Assembly: GCA_963850915.1 (NCBI GenBank)
Contig: CAWKND010000008.1
Location: 1 to 64,000, forward strand
DNA: 64,000 nt
Source: CAVTWH01 sp963850915
GTDB lineage: Bacteria > Actinomycetota > Actinomycetes > Mycobacteriales > Micromonosporaceae
Direction of reading: 5' to 3'
The translations under genes and the position numbers were made by a program. Under the pieces are notes generated by a model, which had not been told where the DNA came from, did not search any database, and saw only the letters and a program-made list of their open reading frames with translations. Positions 56,681 through 64,000 of this stretch are shown here, piece after piece (position 1 is the first letter of the stretch; each line of letters opens with the position of its first letter).

Positions 56681-56848
56681 TCAGGTCACCCCGACGTTGA
56701 GGTAGAAGTGGCCGATCTTGATCGATAGCGAGGCGCCGCCGAAGTGGTGAATGAGCAGCGCCAACAGGATGATCACTAGGATGCAGACGACGATCCAGAT
56801 CAGGAACCAGACGAAACCTGGGATCCCGTAGCGTTCGAGGCGAGCCAT
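56681..56848 (-). CDS. 55-residue single-pass membrane protein with a strong RBS
   Basis: Reading MARLERYGIPGFVWFLIWIV then VCILVIILLALLIHHFGGAS and LSIKIGHFYLNVGVT, this small protein has one long or two short helices (residues ~10-34) and a short amphipathic tail. AAGGAGG lies eight bases before the ATG, a near-perfect Shine-Dalgarno for this genome. It is too short for usual gene calling. Family unknown. It may be a holin-like, stress or membrane-modulating peptide, which is only a guess. Confidence 0.55.
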   Translation of the reverse strand: MARLERYGIPGFVWFLIWIVVCILVIILLALLIHHFGGASLSIKIGHFYLNVGVT

Positions 56849-57310
56849 TAGGCTCGCCTCCTTGCGTTCGCCGCTGCAGCACGCACTGCGTCACGTGAGC
56901 ATGGCGGCTGCCGGCAACTACGCCCGGTGCTGGCGGACGTCTCCATTCGGCCTCCTTCATTGAGTTGTCCGGGGAGTTCCCTACCGAGGCGCTCTTCAAA
57001 CAGGAGCGTGGGAGTGCCGGTCGTGGCGCTCCGAGGAACGCTTCTTCTCTCCGACGTACCCGCTGTTGATCTACCCATCCCGTTGTCGGCCGGTCCGGCG
57101 TGGACACCTCATCCCCTTACAGCCCCGGTGCTTCCTGGACTCAAGCCGTCCGGGGCTGATCTTGTCTGCCGCTCCCGGGGCCGATCGGGCTGCAACCGGC
57201 ATCGCCCCGCGGCGAAGCGGAGGGGGTGATGACGGCGGACCGCAGTTCGGCCCCTGGTCGAAAGCGCGTGCGACTCGCGCAGTGGGCCGCCTTGGCAACT
57301 CCACGGCGGA
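56849..57310. other. Intergenic region, no gene recognised
   Basis: Upstream of the small membrane protein, about 460 bases hold no frame I can support on either strand. The AAGGAGG of the small gene is at its left edge. A promoter for that gene should lie here but is not evident. Confidence 0.4.
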
Positions 57311-57565
57311 TCAATCACCCGACGGCGACCGTCGGCGCTGCTGTCGGCCCCGACGCGCTGTATTCGCCCAGCGCAAAAGACACAACGCCACCACGAGCCC
57401 GAGAAGCAGAAAAGCCGTCCTCGGCTCATGCCGAAATCCATCCACACACACGTAGACGATCCGCGGCAGGCCGGCAATAACTACAACCCAGCCCAGCCGT
57501 CGACGCCAACTCAATCGACTCACGGCCAGCCAGACCCGGGCAAGCCACCTAACCACACTCTCCAC
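57311..57565 (-). CDS. Small putative membrane protein
   Basis: An 84-residue frame reading RRRLGWVVVIAGLPRIVYVC and ATFLLLGLVVALCLLRWA-like second helix (exact: TAFLLLGLVVALCLLRWA), with an Arg-rich tail. Two membrane helices with positive-inside charges are plausible. No family is recognised and the ribosome site is weak, so it may be spurious. Tandem with a similar-sized membrane frame at 57575. Confidence 0.35.
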   Translation of the reverse strand: MESVVRWLARVWLAVSRLSWRRRLGWVVVIAGLPRIVYVCVDGFRHEPRTAFLLLGLVVALCLLRWANTARRGRQQRRRSPSGD

Positions 57566-57574
57566 GGCCGAAGA

Positions 57575-57814
57575 TCACCCACCCGCCGGGTGCTGACGTT
57601 GCCGCTGGCCTCGCCGCCACCGGCTCCGGCGACGCCAGCGCAACCACCATGCGACGCTGCCAAGAACGAATATCTCGATCCCCCACACCAGCCAGTCAGA
57701 CCGGGACGACGCAAGCCAAATATTCACCTGCATCAACGCCGTGAACGCCACCGTCACCAGCACGATCGGCAGGCAGCCGATCTTGACCGCTGGTGTCGGC
57801 CCGGCCTCGCTCAC
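57575..57814 (-). CDS. Small putative membrane protein
   Basis: A 79-residue frame with two helices, KIGCLPIVLVTVAFTALMQV and WLVWGIEIFVLGSVAWWL, ending in a run of Arg and Trp residues (RWRRRSRWRRGQRQRQ). The charge pattern puts the C-terminus in the cytosol. No family is recognised. It lies 9 bases before the 57311 frame on the same strand, so the two may be co-transcribed. Confidence 0.45.
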   Translation of the reverse strand: MSEAGPTPAVKIGCLPIVLVTVAFTALMQVNIWLASSRSDWLVWGIEIFVLGSVAWWLRWRRRSRWRRGQRQRQHPAGG

Positions 57815-58041
57815 CCGCGCACCTTAGCCGCCCAACAAGGAGGTCTGCCATGCCCCGACCAGCCAAAACATCCGACTGCAGGTCCGGATCATCGGACCCC
57901 ACGCCGTAGTCGACAGGCTCTCCCCCACCATCTCCGCCCGCCACACGCACCGCGATATTGGTCCGTGACCTTGACGATCCATGCCAGCGGGGACATCATC
58001 GGCTCGCGCAACCAGCTGCGCGCACAAGGGGAGGCAACGAC

Positions 58042-58266
58042 GTGGCGCTTGTTTCTCCACCGAAGCCCAGCGTCGGGCGCATCGGCTGGCTTGCGAACGT
58101 CGTCAGCATTGCTGGCCTGGTTGCCCTGATCTCCACGGGCTGCTTGTGGCTCTTCGGGGGTAAGGCAGTCCACGGCGACGTGATCGCCCTCGGAGGATTG
58201 GGATTGTCCCTGCTCTGCTTCGGCAATGCTGCGCGAGCGATGACGCGATCGGTAGATCGCCACTAG
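58042..58266 (+). CDS. Small membrane protein
   Basis: A 74-residue protein with GTG start and GGGGAGG seven bases upstream. Two helices, LANVVSIAGLVALISTGCLW and DVIALGGLGLSLLCFGNAAR, are joined by a short GGKAVHG turn. The start in good ribosome-site context decides against the longer frame from 57958. No family recognised. It is 86 bases before the GNAT gene on the same strand. Confidence 0.5.
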   Translation: MALVSPPKPSVGRIGWLANVVSIAGLVALISTGCLWLFGGKAVHGDVIALGGLGLSLLCFGNAARAMTRSVDRH

Positions 58267-58351
58267 AAGCATGAGCGGGTCGACCTGCTACGGCGCCGCA
58301 TCGTGGCGAATTTTGGACGGCCGTTCCAAGGGGGATTCTAAGCTGGTTCGT

Positions 58352-58987
58352 GTGGCTGACGTTGAGGTACGAGTGGCCGAGCGCGGTGATGCAGTGGAGA
58401 CCGCGCGGGTGCTCGCCCGCGCTTTCTACGACGATCCGGTGTTCGGCTGGTTCTTCCCAGCGGAGGGATCGCGCCTTCGACGGCTGCGACGTTTCTTCAG
58501 GACCGAACTACGCCATAGCTCCCTTCGCCACGGCGCGGTGGAGGTGGCCTGCGTCGACGGTCGGGTGGCCGGGGCCGCTGTGTGGTTCCCGCCCGGCACC
58601 TGGCCGTCTGGGACCGGCGTGTCCGCTGTTCCCGGCCTTCTATTGGCGTTCGGCCGTCGGATCGTCGTCGCCTCGCAGTTTCAGTCCGCGGCGAGCCCCG
58701 CTCATCCGCGAGCGGAGCCGCATTGGTACCTCGCGTTCATCGGCGTTGATCCAGTTCGGCAAGGGTGTGGGGTCGGCGCAGCGCTGCTGCGCTCACGGCT
58801 ACAACGATGCGATGAGGAAGGGCTGCCCGCCTACCTCGAATCCTCGAACCTGCAAAACGATCCGCTCTACCAGCACTTCGGCTTCCGCGTCGCCGACACC
58901 CTGGACCTGCCGGAGGGTGCACCCGTTGTCAACACCATGTGGCGCCCAACCAACGTGAGAGATGTTGCTGGTCCAGGTCATGCCTGA
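58352..58987 (+). CDS. GNAT-family N-acetyltransferase
   Basis: About 211 residues from a GTG (VADVEVRVAERGDAVETARV). The fold is complete: ARAFYDDPVFGWFFPAEGSR, VACVDGRVAGAAVWFPPGTW, the acetyl-CoA loop YLAFIGVDPVRQGCGVGAAL, then QRCDEEGLPAYLESSNLQND and YQHFGFRVADTLDLPEGAPV. The DDPVF.W.FP motif at residues ~27-36 is typical of a large actinobacterial GNAT group. Paralogue of the gene at 31.2 kb. Substrate unknown. An AAGGGGG lies 15 bases upstream, so the exact start could be slightly earlier. Confidence 0.8.
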   Translation: MADVEVRVAERGDAVETARVLARAFYDDPVFGWFFPAEGSRLRRLRRFFRTELRHSSLRHGAVEVACVDGRVAGAAVWFPPGTWPSGTGVSAVPGLLLAFGRRIVVASQFQSAASPAHPRAEPHWYLAFIGVDPVRQGCGVGAALLRSRLQRCDEEGLPAYLESSNLQNDPLYQHFGFRVADTLDLPEGAPVVNTMWRPTNVRDVAGPGHA

Positions 58988-59261
58988 TTGCCGCCCGACG
59001 TTTGACCAGCCGGACGCGATGATCATTCTGTTAGGGAATTCTTAGCGCCCTCGACCGGCATTCGGCCGGTCCCTCAGCGAGTCACTGGCCCGATGCGCGC
59101 GGCCGGGCACTCGGGCCACGTGCCGGGCCACCCCCGCTCCGATCCCGCGAGTGCCACCCGTGATGACATGCACGGCCGATGTCTGCACGTCGCGGATCCT
59201 TCCTGGTAGCCCGGCACGCGGCAGGCCGACCGTACGCGGCGGGCTACCTGTCCGGCGACGG

Positions 59262-59273
59262 TAGAATCACTGA
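59262..59273 (+). promoter_or_regulatory. -10 element of the iclR gene; probable leaderless start
   Basis: TAGAAT (59262-59267) ends six bases before the GTG at 59274, so transcription should begin at the start codon. No ribosome site is present, which fits a leaderless message. The -35 is not clear. Confidence 0.45.
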
Positions 59274-60023
59274 GTGAGTCACACGGCGGCCTCCTCGATG
59301 ATGAGCAGAGTCCTGACGCTGCTGGACACGGTCGCGGAGGCCGGCACTACCAGGCGTAGCGACCTGGCTAGAACGACCGGCCTCCCACAGGCGACGGTCA
59401 ACCGGATCGTCGCAACGCTGCTCGCCCAGCGCCTGCTGGCCGAGGGATCCGACGGGCTGCGCCTGGGGCTGCGACTGTTTGAACTCGGTACCCTGGCTGG
59501 CCAGGCCGGTGTCACCCTGCTGGACGTTGCCGGCCCGTATCTGGTCGACCTGCACGGCGCCACCGGTTACACAGCGCAACTCGCGGTGCTGGACGGCGGC
59601 GCGGTGACCTACCTACTCAAGGTCGACTCTCACCGCCACCCCCGGCTCGACACGCGCGTGGCGGGACGATTCCCGCCGCACTGCACCGGGGCGGGCAAGG
59701 CCCTGCTCGCGTTCACCCCGCCGGAACTGGCCGACGACATCCTCGACCTGGTACCGCTGGACCCACGAACTCCGGCAACCATCACCGACCGGTCGCGCCT
59801 GTTCGCTGATCTACGCGCGACGCGGCGCCGGGGGTACGCCGTCGACCGGGGCGAGTTTCAGATCGGCATGACCAGCGTCGCCGCACCCGTCCAGACCGCC
59901 ACGCGACTCCTGGCGGCAGTGACGCTGACAGGTCCGGCCGAGTCGTTCGACATCCTGCACGCCGCCCGCGCCGCGCGGATCGTCGCACAGATGATCAAGT
60001 CGAGGCTCCACGCGGTCACGTAA
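59274..60023 (+). CDS. IclR-family transcriptional regulator
   Basis: An intact 249-residue protein. The winged helix-turn-helix is residues ~7-75: MSRVLTLLDTVAEAGTTRRS, DLARTTGLPQATVNRIVATL, LAQRLLAEGSDGLRLGLRLF. The effector domain follows with AGVTLLDVAGPYLVDLHGAT, the ligand-loop FPPHCTGAGKALLAFTP, then YAVDRGEFQIGMTSVAAPVQ. Ligand unknown; IclR proteins usually control catabolic genes nearby. It sits directly before a truncated GAF-domain frame rather than a pathway. Confidence 0.85.
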   Translation: MSHTAASSMMSRVLTLLDTVAEAGTTRRSDLARTTGLPQATVNRIVATLLAQRLLAEGSDGLRLGLRLFELGTLAGQAGVTLLDVAGPYLVDLHGATGYTAQLAVLDGGAVTYLLKVDSHRHPRLDTRVAGRFPPHCTGAGKALLAFTPPELADDILDLVPLDPRTPATITDRSRLFADLRATRRRGYAVDRGEFQIGMTSVAAPVQTATRLLAAVTLTGPAESFDILHAARAARIVAQMIKSRLHAVT

Positions 60024-60026
60024 TCT

Positions 60027-60758
60027 CTGCTCGCCGATCCCGACGGCCGGCATCTGCGCCATGGCGCCGCGCCGAGCCTGCCCGACTTCTACAACCAGGC
60101 CATCGACGGGATTGCCACCGGTGAAGGTGTCGGCTCCTGCGGCACCGCCGCCCACCGGCGACAACCGGTCATCGTCACCGACATTGCCACCGACCCGTTC
60201 TGGACCGACTTCCGGCACCTGGCCGACCAGGCCGGCCTGGCCGCCTGCTGGTCCACGCCGATCCTCGCCCGCGACGGTCGCCTACTAGGCACGTTCGCGA
60301 TGTACCACCGCACCCCGCGCGTACCCCAGGACAGCGATGTCGCCCTCACCCGGGTCTTCACCAGCACCGCCGCCCTAGCCATCGAACGCCACCACATAGA
60401 ACAGGAGAAGGCGGCCGCCGAAGCGCGCGCCAAGTCGGCCCACGACGAGCTGGCCAAGGCGCTACGCGCGGAACGCGACCTGCGCGCGGACGCCGAGCAG
60501 CGCGCCGCCGCGGCCGCCGAACTCGCCGCCCGGATGCGCGCCGCCGCGGTATCGCAGGCCGCCACGCCGCACCCCGAACGCTGCCAGCTCGGCGGCGCCG
60601 CCGGGTGCACCGCCCCGGCCGAAATCAAGATTGCTGATTCGTGGGGCGACGCGGCGTGGGGCTGCGCCACCCACGTCGAGGAAGCCCTCATCCATGTGCG
60701 GTCCGTTTTCATAGCCAGCGAAGAACTCGGAGGCCTGACCGCCTACCTCAATCGCTGA
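60027..60758 (+). pseudogene. 5'-truncated GAF-domain protein with a Cys-containing C-terminal domain
   Basis: The frame is open from four bases after the iclR stop but has no usable start before the ATG at 60300. It reads LLADPDGRHLRHGAAPSLPD, GVGSCGTAAHRRQPVIVTDI, ATDPFWTDFRHLADQAGLAA then CWSTPILARDGRLLGTFAMY, most of a GAF domain. A coiled coil follows (EQEKAAAEARAKSAHDELAK, ERDLRADAEQRAAAAAELAA) and the tail reads CQLGGAAGCTAPAEIKIADS then WGDAAWGCATHVEEALIHVR. The GAF N-terminus is missing, apparently deleted at the iclR junction. Alternatively a short protein starting at ATG 60300 (coiled coil plus tail, 152 residues) may still be made. Confidence 0.55.
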
Positions 60759-61010
60759 CCGCGCGAGAGGCGATCACCCGCGCTCCCAACGGCTGGCCGA
60801 GTTCAGACAGCTCGAGGACTTGCACACCCAGGCCGACGGTGTGGCGGGCGATGACGGTCTGGCCCGCGGCGATCGTCGCGTCCGGGTTGGCGATGTGAGC
60901 GGGGCCTTGTATGGAGATCGACGCGCCGTGCTCGCGGACGAGGCAGTGTGGGTCGACGGTCGACTCGACGCTGAACCCGATCGGCCGGACTGCGGACGTA
61001 CGTGCAGAGC
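60749..61010 (-). other. Coding-like minus-strand stretch without a start codon
   Basis: The minus strand reads FSVESTVDPHCLVREHGASI then SIQGPAHIANPDATIAAGQT and RHTVGLGVQVLELSELGQPL, ending just inside the stop region of the GAF frame. The composition looks like protein, but no start codon or family is recognised, and boundaries are approximate. The rest of 61010-61596 shows no gene I can support. Confidence 0.25.
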
Positions 61011-61596
61011 CGAACCCGACTTCGCCCGCTCAACACTGGCGGACCGCGACGATAGCCGCGCGAGGCCACCATTGGATAGAGGCATGCCCGTTTGCGGCCC
61101 GATCCGGCGGCTAAGCCACGGCGATCGCGGTCACGAACCTCAGCTCCCCCGCAGGCCGTAGAACCACTTCGGCCGCTTCTGGCGGCCCAGTGCCTGCCTG
61201 CCACACGCAGGGAAGCTAGCAGGGCAACCGACCGAACGCGCCAAGATCGACGGGCACAACGTGACAGGTGTACGCGGCCGGCACCGCCGCATTGTGACGA
61301 TGGTCGATGGGCGTGGAGGAAATCGAATTGGTGTTCCGCTTCGCGGAACGAGGGGTGGACAACGGTGGGGCGGCCGGGCTTACGGTGCCACTGGTCGGTA
61401 CCTCGTCCGCCTGGTGTCCTCGGATCGGCGGGTCAGCCATCGCGTCGGTCGATGATGGTCGCCAAGTCGCCGGGGCCTCTCCTTGTCGTCAGGCCGCGCG
61501 AGGCGGGCCGGGACGCTCTGGGCGGTCAGCGGTGCGCAGTCGCCGGCGGTGGCTGTCAGAGGACGCCGCGCGTACATCGAGTTGAGGAAGTGGACG

Positions 61597-64000
61597 ATGG
61601 GATACGACGATTGCGCTGGGGCGATGATCGGCCAGGCGCCTCGCCGGATTCCAAGCGGTGAGCCGTACCCGAGCAAGTGGACCATCGACGGCCTCATTGA
61701 TCAGGCGGCACTGCGATTCCCGGACAGCACGGCGATCCGCTGGTCCGGCGGCACAATGTCCTACGCCGACCTGGCCCGGCAGGCAGGCCTTGTCGCAGGC
61801 GGCCTGCGCGCATTCGGGGCGTCTGCCGGCTCCGTTGTTGCGGTTGTCGGTGCTCGATCGGCTGAAGCGTGCGTGGCGATGTTGGGCGTGCTGAAAGCGG
61901 GCTGTGCCTTTCTTCCGCTCGATGACACGCTGCCGGTCGCACGGCTCGTCGACATGATCGAACTGGCGCGACCCGCTGTGGCGATCAAGCTGCCGCGGGC
62001 CGGTACCGCCGTCGACGGGCTGCTGCGCTGTGTGGATCTCAGCGATCTGCTGGCCGCAGCTGAGCCACCGCCCGAAGAGCAGTCCCAGCGCCGTGGCACC
62101 GACACGGCCTACGTCATGTTCACCTCTGGCTCGACGGGTCGGCCGAAGGGCGCTGTGGTGGCACACCGTGCCGTCACCAGACTGGCGTTCGGCAACAGCA
62201 GCACTCAGGTGACATCGACGGATCGGGTGATGCACGGCTGCACGATCGCGTTCGACGGTGCGACGTATGAGATCTGGCCCACCTTGATCAACGGAGCGAC
62301 CGTACTGATCGTGGAGCGCGAGATGCTTCTGGCCCCGCCGGCCTTCCGCATGTGGATCCGCGAGGAGCGGCCGACGGTGATGTTCCTGACCACGGCGATC
62401 TTCCATACGATCGCGGCCACCCAGCCGGATGCGTTCGCGCCGCTACGAATCCTTCTGGTCGGCGGCGAGGTGTTGAACCCGGGTCTCGCGAGGGACGTAC
62501 TCGTCACGGGAGCGCCCGGCAACTTCTTCAACGTCTACGGTCCGACCGAGAACACGGCGTTCACCACGACCCACCGTATCGACGCCGTCGTCGACGGGAC
62601 CGCGATCCCGATCGGACGACCCGTCGCCCACACCACCTGCTACGTGCTGCAGCCGGACGGGACGCTCGCGCCGCCCGGTTGCGAAGGTGAACTGCACATC
62701 GGCGGGTACGGGTTGGCGGAACGGTACGTTGGCGATCCCGCCGCCACTGCGCAGCGGTTCACTACGGCTGCCCCGACGGGGACCGCCGAGCGGCTGTACC
62801 GGACCGGTGACTACGTCACCTGCGACGCGGACGGCACGCTTCACTACCGTGGCCGACGCGACAACCAGGTCAAGGTCCGGGGTGTCCGCATCGAGCTGGA
62901 TGAGATCAGCCGCTTGCTGGTACAGCATGCCGATGTCGACGACGCGGTTGTCATCGCGGTGGAGGATGAGGCGAGCCGGTCGCTGGTCGCCTTCTACACC
63001 GGCAAGTCCGTGGCGCCGGCCCTACGGGAGTACGTCGGCGACCGGCTGCCGGCGCACTACGTGCCGACCGCCTTCCACCGGTTGGAGCAACTTCCGCTGA
63101 CTGCCAACGGCAAGGTGGACCGCGAGGCCCTTGTCCGCCACCTAGCTGACCCGAACGCCACCGACGCGCCGACCGTCGTCGGCGATCCGCCTGCCGTGGT
63201 GGCCGCCGGCTGGGCAGCCGCACTCTGCACCGACGCGGGCGCTCCAGAGGATGACTTCTTCGCGGCCGGTGGCGATTCGCTGCGCGCCGCACGGATGATC
63301 ACCCAGGTCATGGCCACCCTGCACATCGACGGAGTACACAGCCAGTTCCTGGTCCGGTCGCTGCTGCGTGCGCCCCGCCTGGACTCGTTCACCCGCGCCG
63401 TGACGGATGTCCTTTCCGGTGTCGACACTCGCCAACCGGAGATCGGTAGCGACCGCTGGCGTCGCGACGTCAGACTGCATCCCGCACCGGTGACGCGCAC
63501 CGGCCCGCACCGCAGGACAGTGCGCCGGATTCTGCTCACCGGAGCCACCGGCTTCTTCGGCTCCTACCTCCTTCAAGCCCTCGCGACCTCCACTACGGCG
63601 GAGATCTGTTGCCTCGTTCGTGCCAGCGACGACGACGCAGCGGTCAAGCGCGTCCTGCAGGCGCAGGATCGCTACGGCCACCGAACCCCGATCCCTGCCA
63701 ACCGGCTGCGGGTGATGGCGGGAGATCTACGTAAGCGGCAGTTCGGCTGGACCGAGGAGCGTTGGCGGCAAGTGGCCGACACGGTCGATGCCATCTACCA
63801 CAGCGCCGCCCAGGTCAACTTCATCTACCCCTATGAGTGGCTCCGCGACAGCAATGTCGAGGGCATCCGCAACGTCGTCGACATCGCCCGCCGCCGCGGT
63901 ACTCCCGTGCACTACATCTCCACCATCGCCGTACTGGCCGGATTCGGCTCAGCCGGCATCACGCGGGTCACCGAGGACACGCCGCTGGACTACGTCGAAC
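61597..64000 (+). CDS. NRPS-like adenylation-thiolation-reductase (A-T-R) enzyme, 3' end outside the window
   Basis: The ATG at 61597 follows GAGGAAG. About 801 residues are visible. The A domain (~20-520) has A3 YVMFTSGSTGRPKGA near residue 172, A5 NVYGPTE, A7 YRTGDYV, A8 GRRDNQVKVRGVRIELDEIS and A10 LPLTANGKVDRE. The carrier domain has DDFFAAGGDSLRAARM, with the phosphopantetheine Ser near residue 559. The reductase domain opens RRILLTGATGFFGSYLLQAL (NAD(P) loop) and continues into VDAIYHSAAQVNFIYPYEWL and HYISTIAVLAG, the extended-SDR core of thioester reductases. There is no condensation domain. The enzyme should activate an amino or carboxylic acid, load it and release it as an aldehyde or alcohol. 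Specificity residues read D-G-Y-F-L-G-V-A-F-K by eye, close to isoleucine/valine codes. Confidence 0.85.
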   Translation, partial: MGYDDCAGAMIGQAPRRIPSGEPYPSKWTIDGLIDQAALRFPDSTAIRWSGGTMSYADLARQAGLVAGGLRAFGASAGSVVAVVGARSAEACVAMLGVLKAGCAFLPLDDTLPVARLVDMIELARPAVAIKLPRAGTAVDGLLRCVDLSDLLAAAEPPPEEQSQRRGTDTAYVMFTSGSTGRPKGAVVAHRAVTRLAFGNSSTQVTSTDRVMHGCTIAFDGATYEIWPTLINGATVLIVEREMLLAPPAFRMWIREERPTVMFLTTAIFHTIAATQPDAFAPLRILLVGGEVLNPGLARDVLVTGAPGNFFNVYGPTENTAFTTTHRIDAVVDGTAIPIGRPVAHTTCYVLQPDGTLAPPGCEGELHIGGYGLAERYVGDPAATAQRFTTAAPTGTAERLYRTGDYVTCDADGTLHYRGRRDNQVKVRGVRIELDEISRLLVQHADVDDAVVIAVEDEASRSLVAFYTGKSVAPALREYVGDRLPAHYVPTAFHRLEQLPLTANGKVDREALVRHLADPNATDAPTVVGDPPAVVAAGWAAALCTDAGAPEDDFFAAGGDSLRAARMITQVMATLHIDGVHSQFLVRSLLRAPRLDSFTRAVTDVLSGVDTRQPEIGSDRWRRDVRLHPAPVTRTGPHRRTVRRILLTGATGFFGSYLLQALATSTTAEICCLVRASDDDAAVKRVLQAQDRYGHRTPIPANRLRVMAGDLRKRQFGWTEERWRQVADTVDAIYHSAAQVNFIYPYEWLRDSNVEGIRNVVDIARRRGTPVHYISTIAVLAGFGSAGITRVTEDTPLDYVE

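Noticed and set aside
61216..61440. 74-codon minus-strand frame before the NRPS gene as a possible precursor peptide
   Set aside because: No ribosome site, no leader/core pattern and no modification enzyme nearby.
1..64000. CRISPR arrays, rRNA and tRNA genes
   Set aside because: No short regularly spaced direct repeats and no recognisable tRNA cloverleaf or rRNA sequence were seen. A tRNA could still be missed by eye.

Overview
The window is mainly high-GC actinobacterial DNA, most like Micromonosporaceae (Micromonospora/Actinoplanes type). Signs of this are strong G/C third positions, GTG starts, ATGA gene overlaps, a CBM2-containing secreted protein, an MsiK-dependent type of sugar ABC operon, IclR/ROK/GntR/MerR/PaaX regulators and an A-T-R NRPS-like enzyme. 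The first ~3.6 kb does not fit. It carries alphaproteobacterial (Bradyrhizobium-like) genes: a YdcF-type membrane protein, an RraA-like protein, a class I aminotransferase and an M48/TPR metalloprotease. The protease reading and a giant actinobacterial surface-protein gene both break off near 3,597-3,648, so this is most likely a chimeric join or contaminant rather than gene transfer.

Layout: 1-3.6 kb, proteobacterial segment with many single-base frameshifts. 3.65-15.4 kb, one giant minus-strand secreted protein with about 25 tandem ~120-residue DUF11-type repeats. 15.6-19.6 kb, PaaX-like regulator, VC0807-type membrane protein, a frameshift-riddled beta-helix (pectate-lyase-like) gene and a TIGR02206/YwaF membrane protein. 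19.8-25.7 kb, SDR dehydrogenase with divergent LysR and a LysR box between them, a sigma-factor remnant, an ABC-2 exporter and a NarL-type two-component system, nearly all broken by indels. 26-33.8 kb, mostly intact single genes: RibD/DHFR-like reductase, S51 peptidase, alpha/beta hydrolase, zinc ribbon, DUF4265, a tyrosine recombinase, GNAT, cupin and a CBM2 protein. 34-37 kb, SWIM-protein remnant, then a GntR(YtrA)-ABC-permease operon. 37.2-39.6 kb, TnpB remnant with hairpins, a 5'-truncated gene, an L7/L12-like membrane protein, a lipoprotein and an inverted repeat. 39.6-46.5 kb, M4-like protease with FG-GAP repeats, a TPR protein, a pRiA4b ORF-3 gene, and an oxidoreductase-MerR pair with a visible operator. 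46.9-54.9 kb, a coherent dextran/isomalto-oligosaccharide uptake and breakdown locus. 55-61.5 kb, small membrane proteins, decayed pieces, GNAT, IclR and a GAF-domain remnant. 61.6-64 kb, an NRPS-like adenylation-thiolation-reductase enzyme running off the end.

How genes work together: in the sugar locus an extracellular binding protein and two permeases import an oligosaccharide, a GH66 enzyme without a signal peptide and a GH13 alpha-glucosidase cut it inside the cell, and a ROK repressor controls the set. No ATPase is encoded, so a shared MsiK-type ATPase is inferred. The GntR-ABC operon, the LysR/SDR pair and the oxidoreductase/MerR pair each show a promoter or operator dyad of the expected type.

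Caveats: conserved genes are interrupted by numerous 1-nt indels, concentrated at 1-3.6, 11.5-15.4 and 16.7-25.7 kb. I treat these mainly as sequencing or assembly errors. All family assignments are by eye from translated motifs; no search was run.
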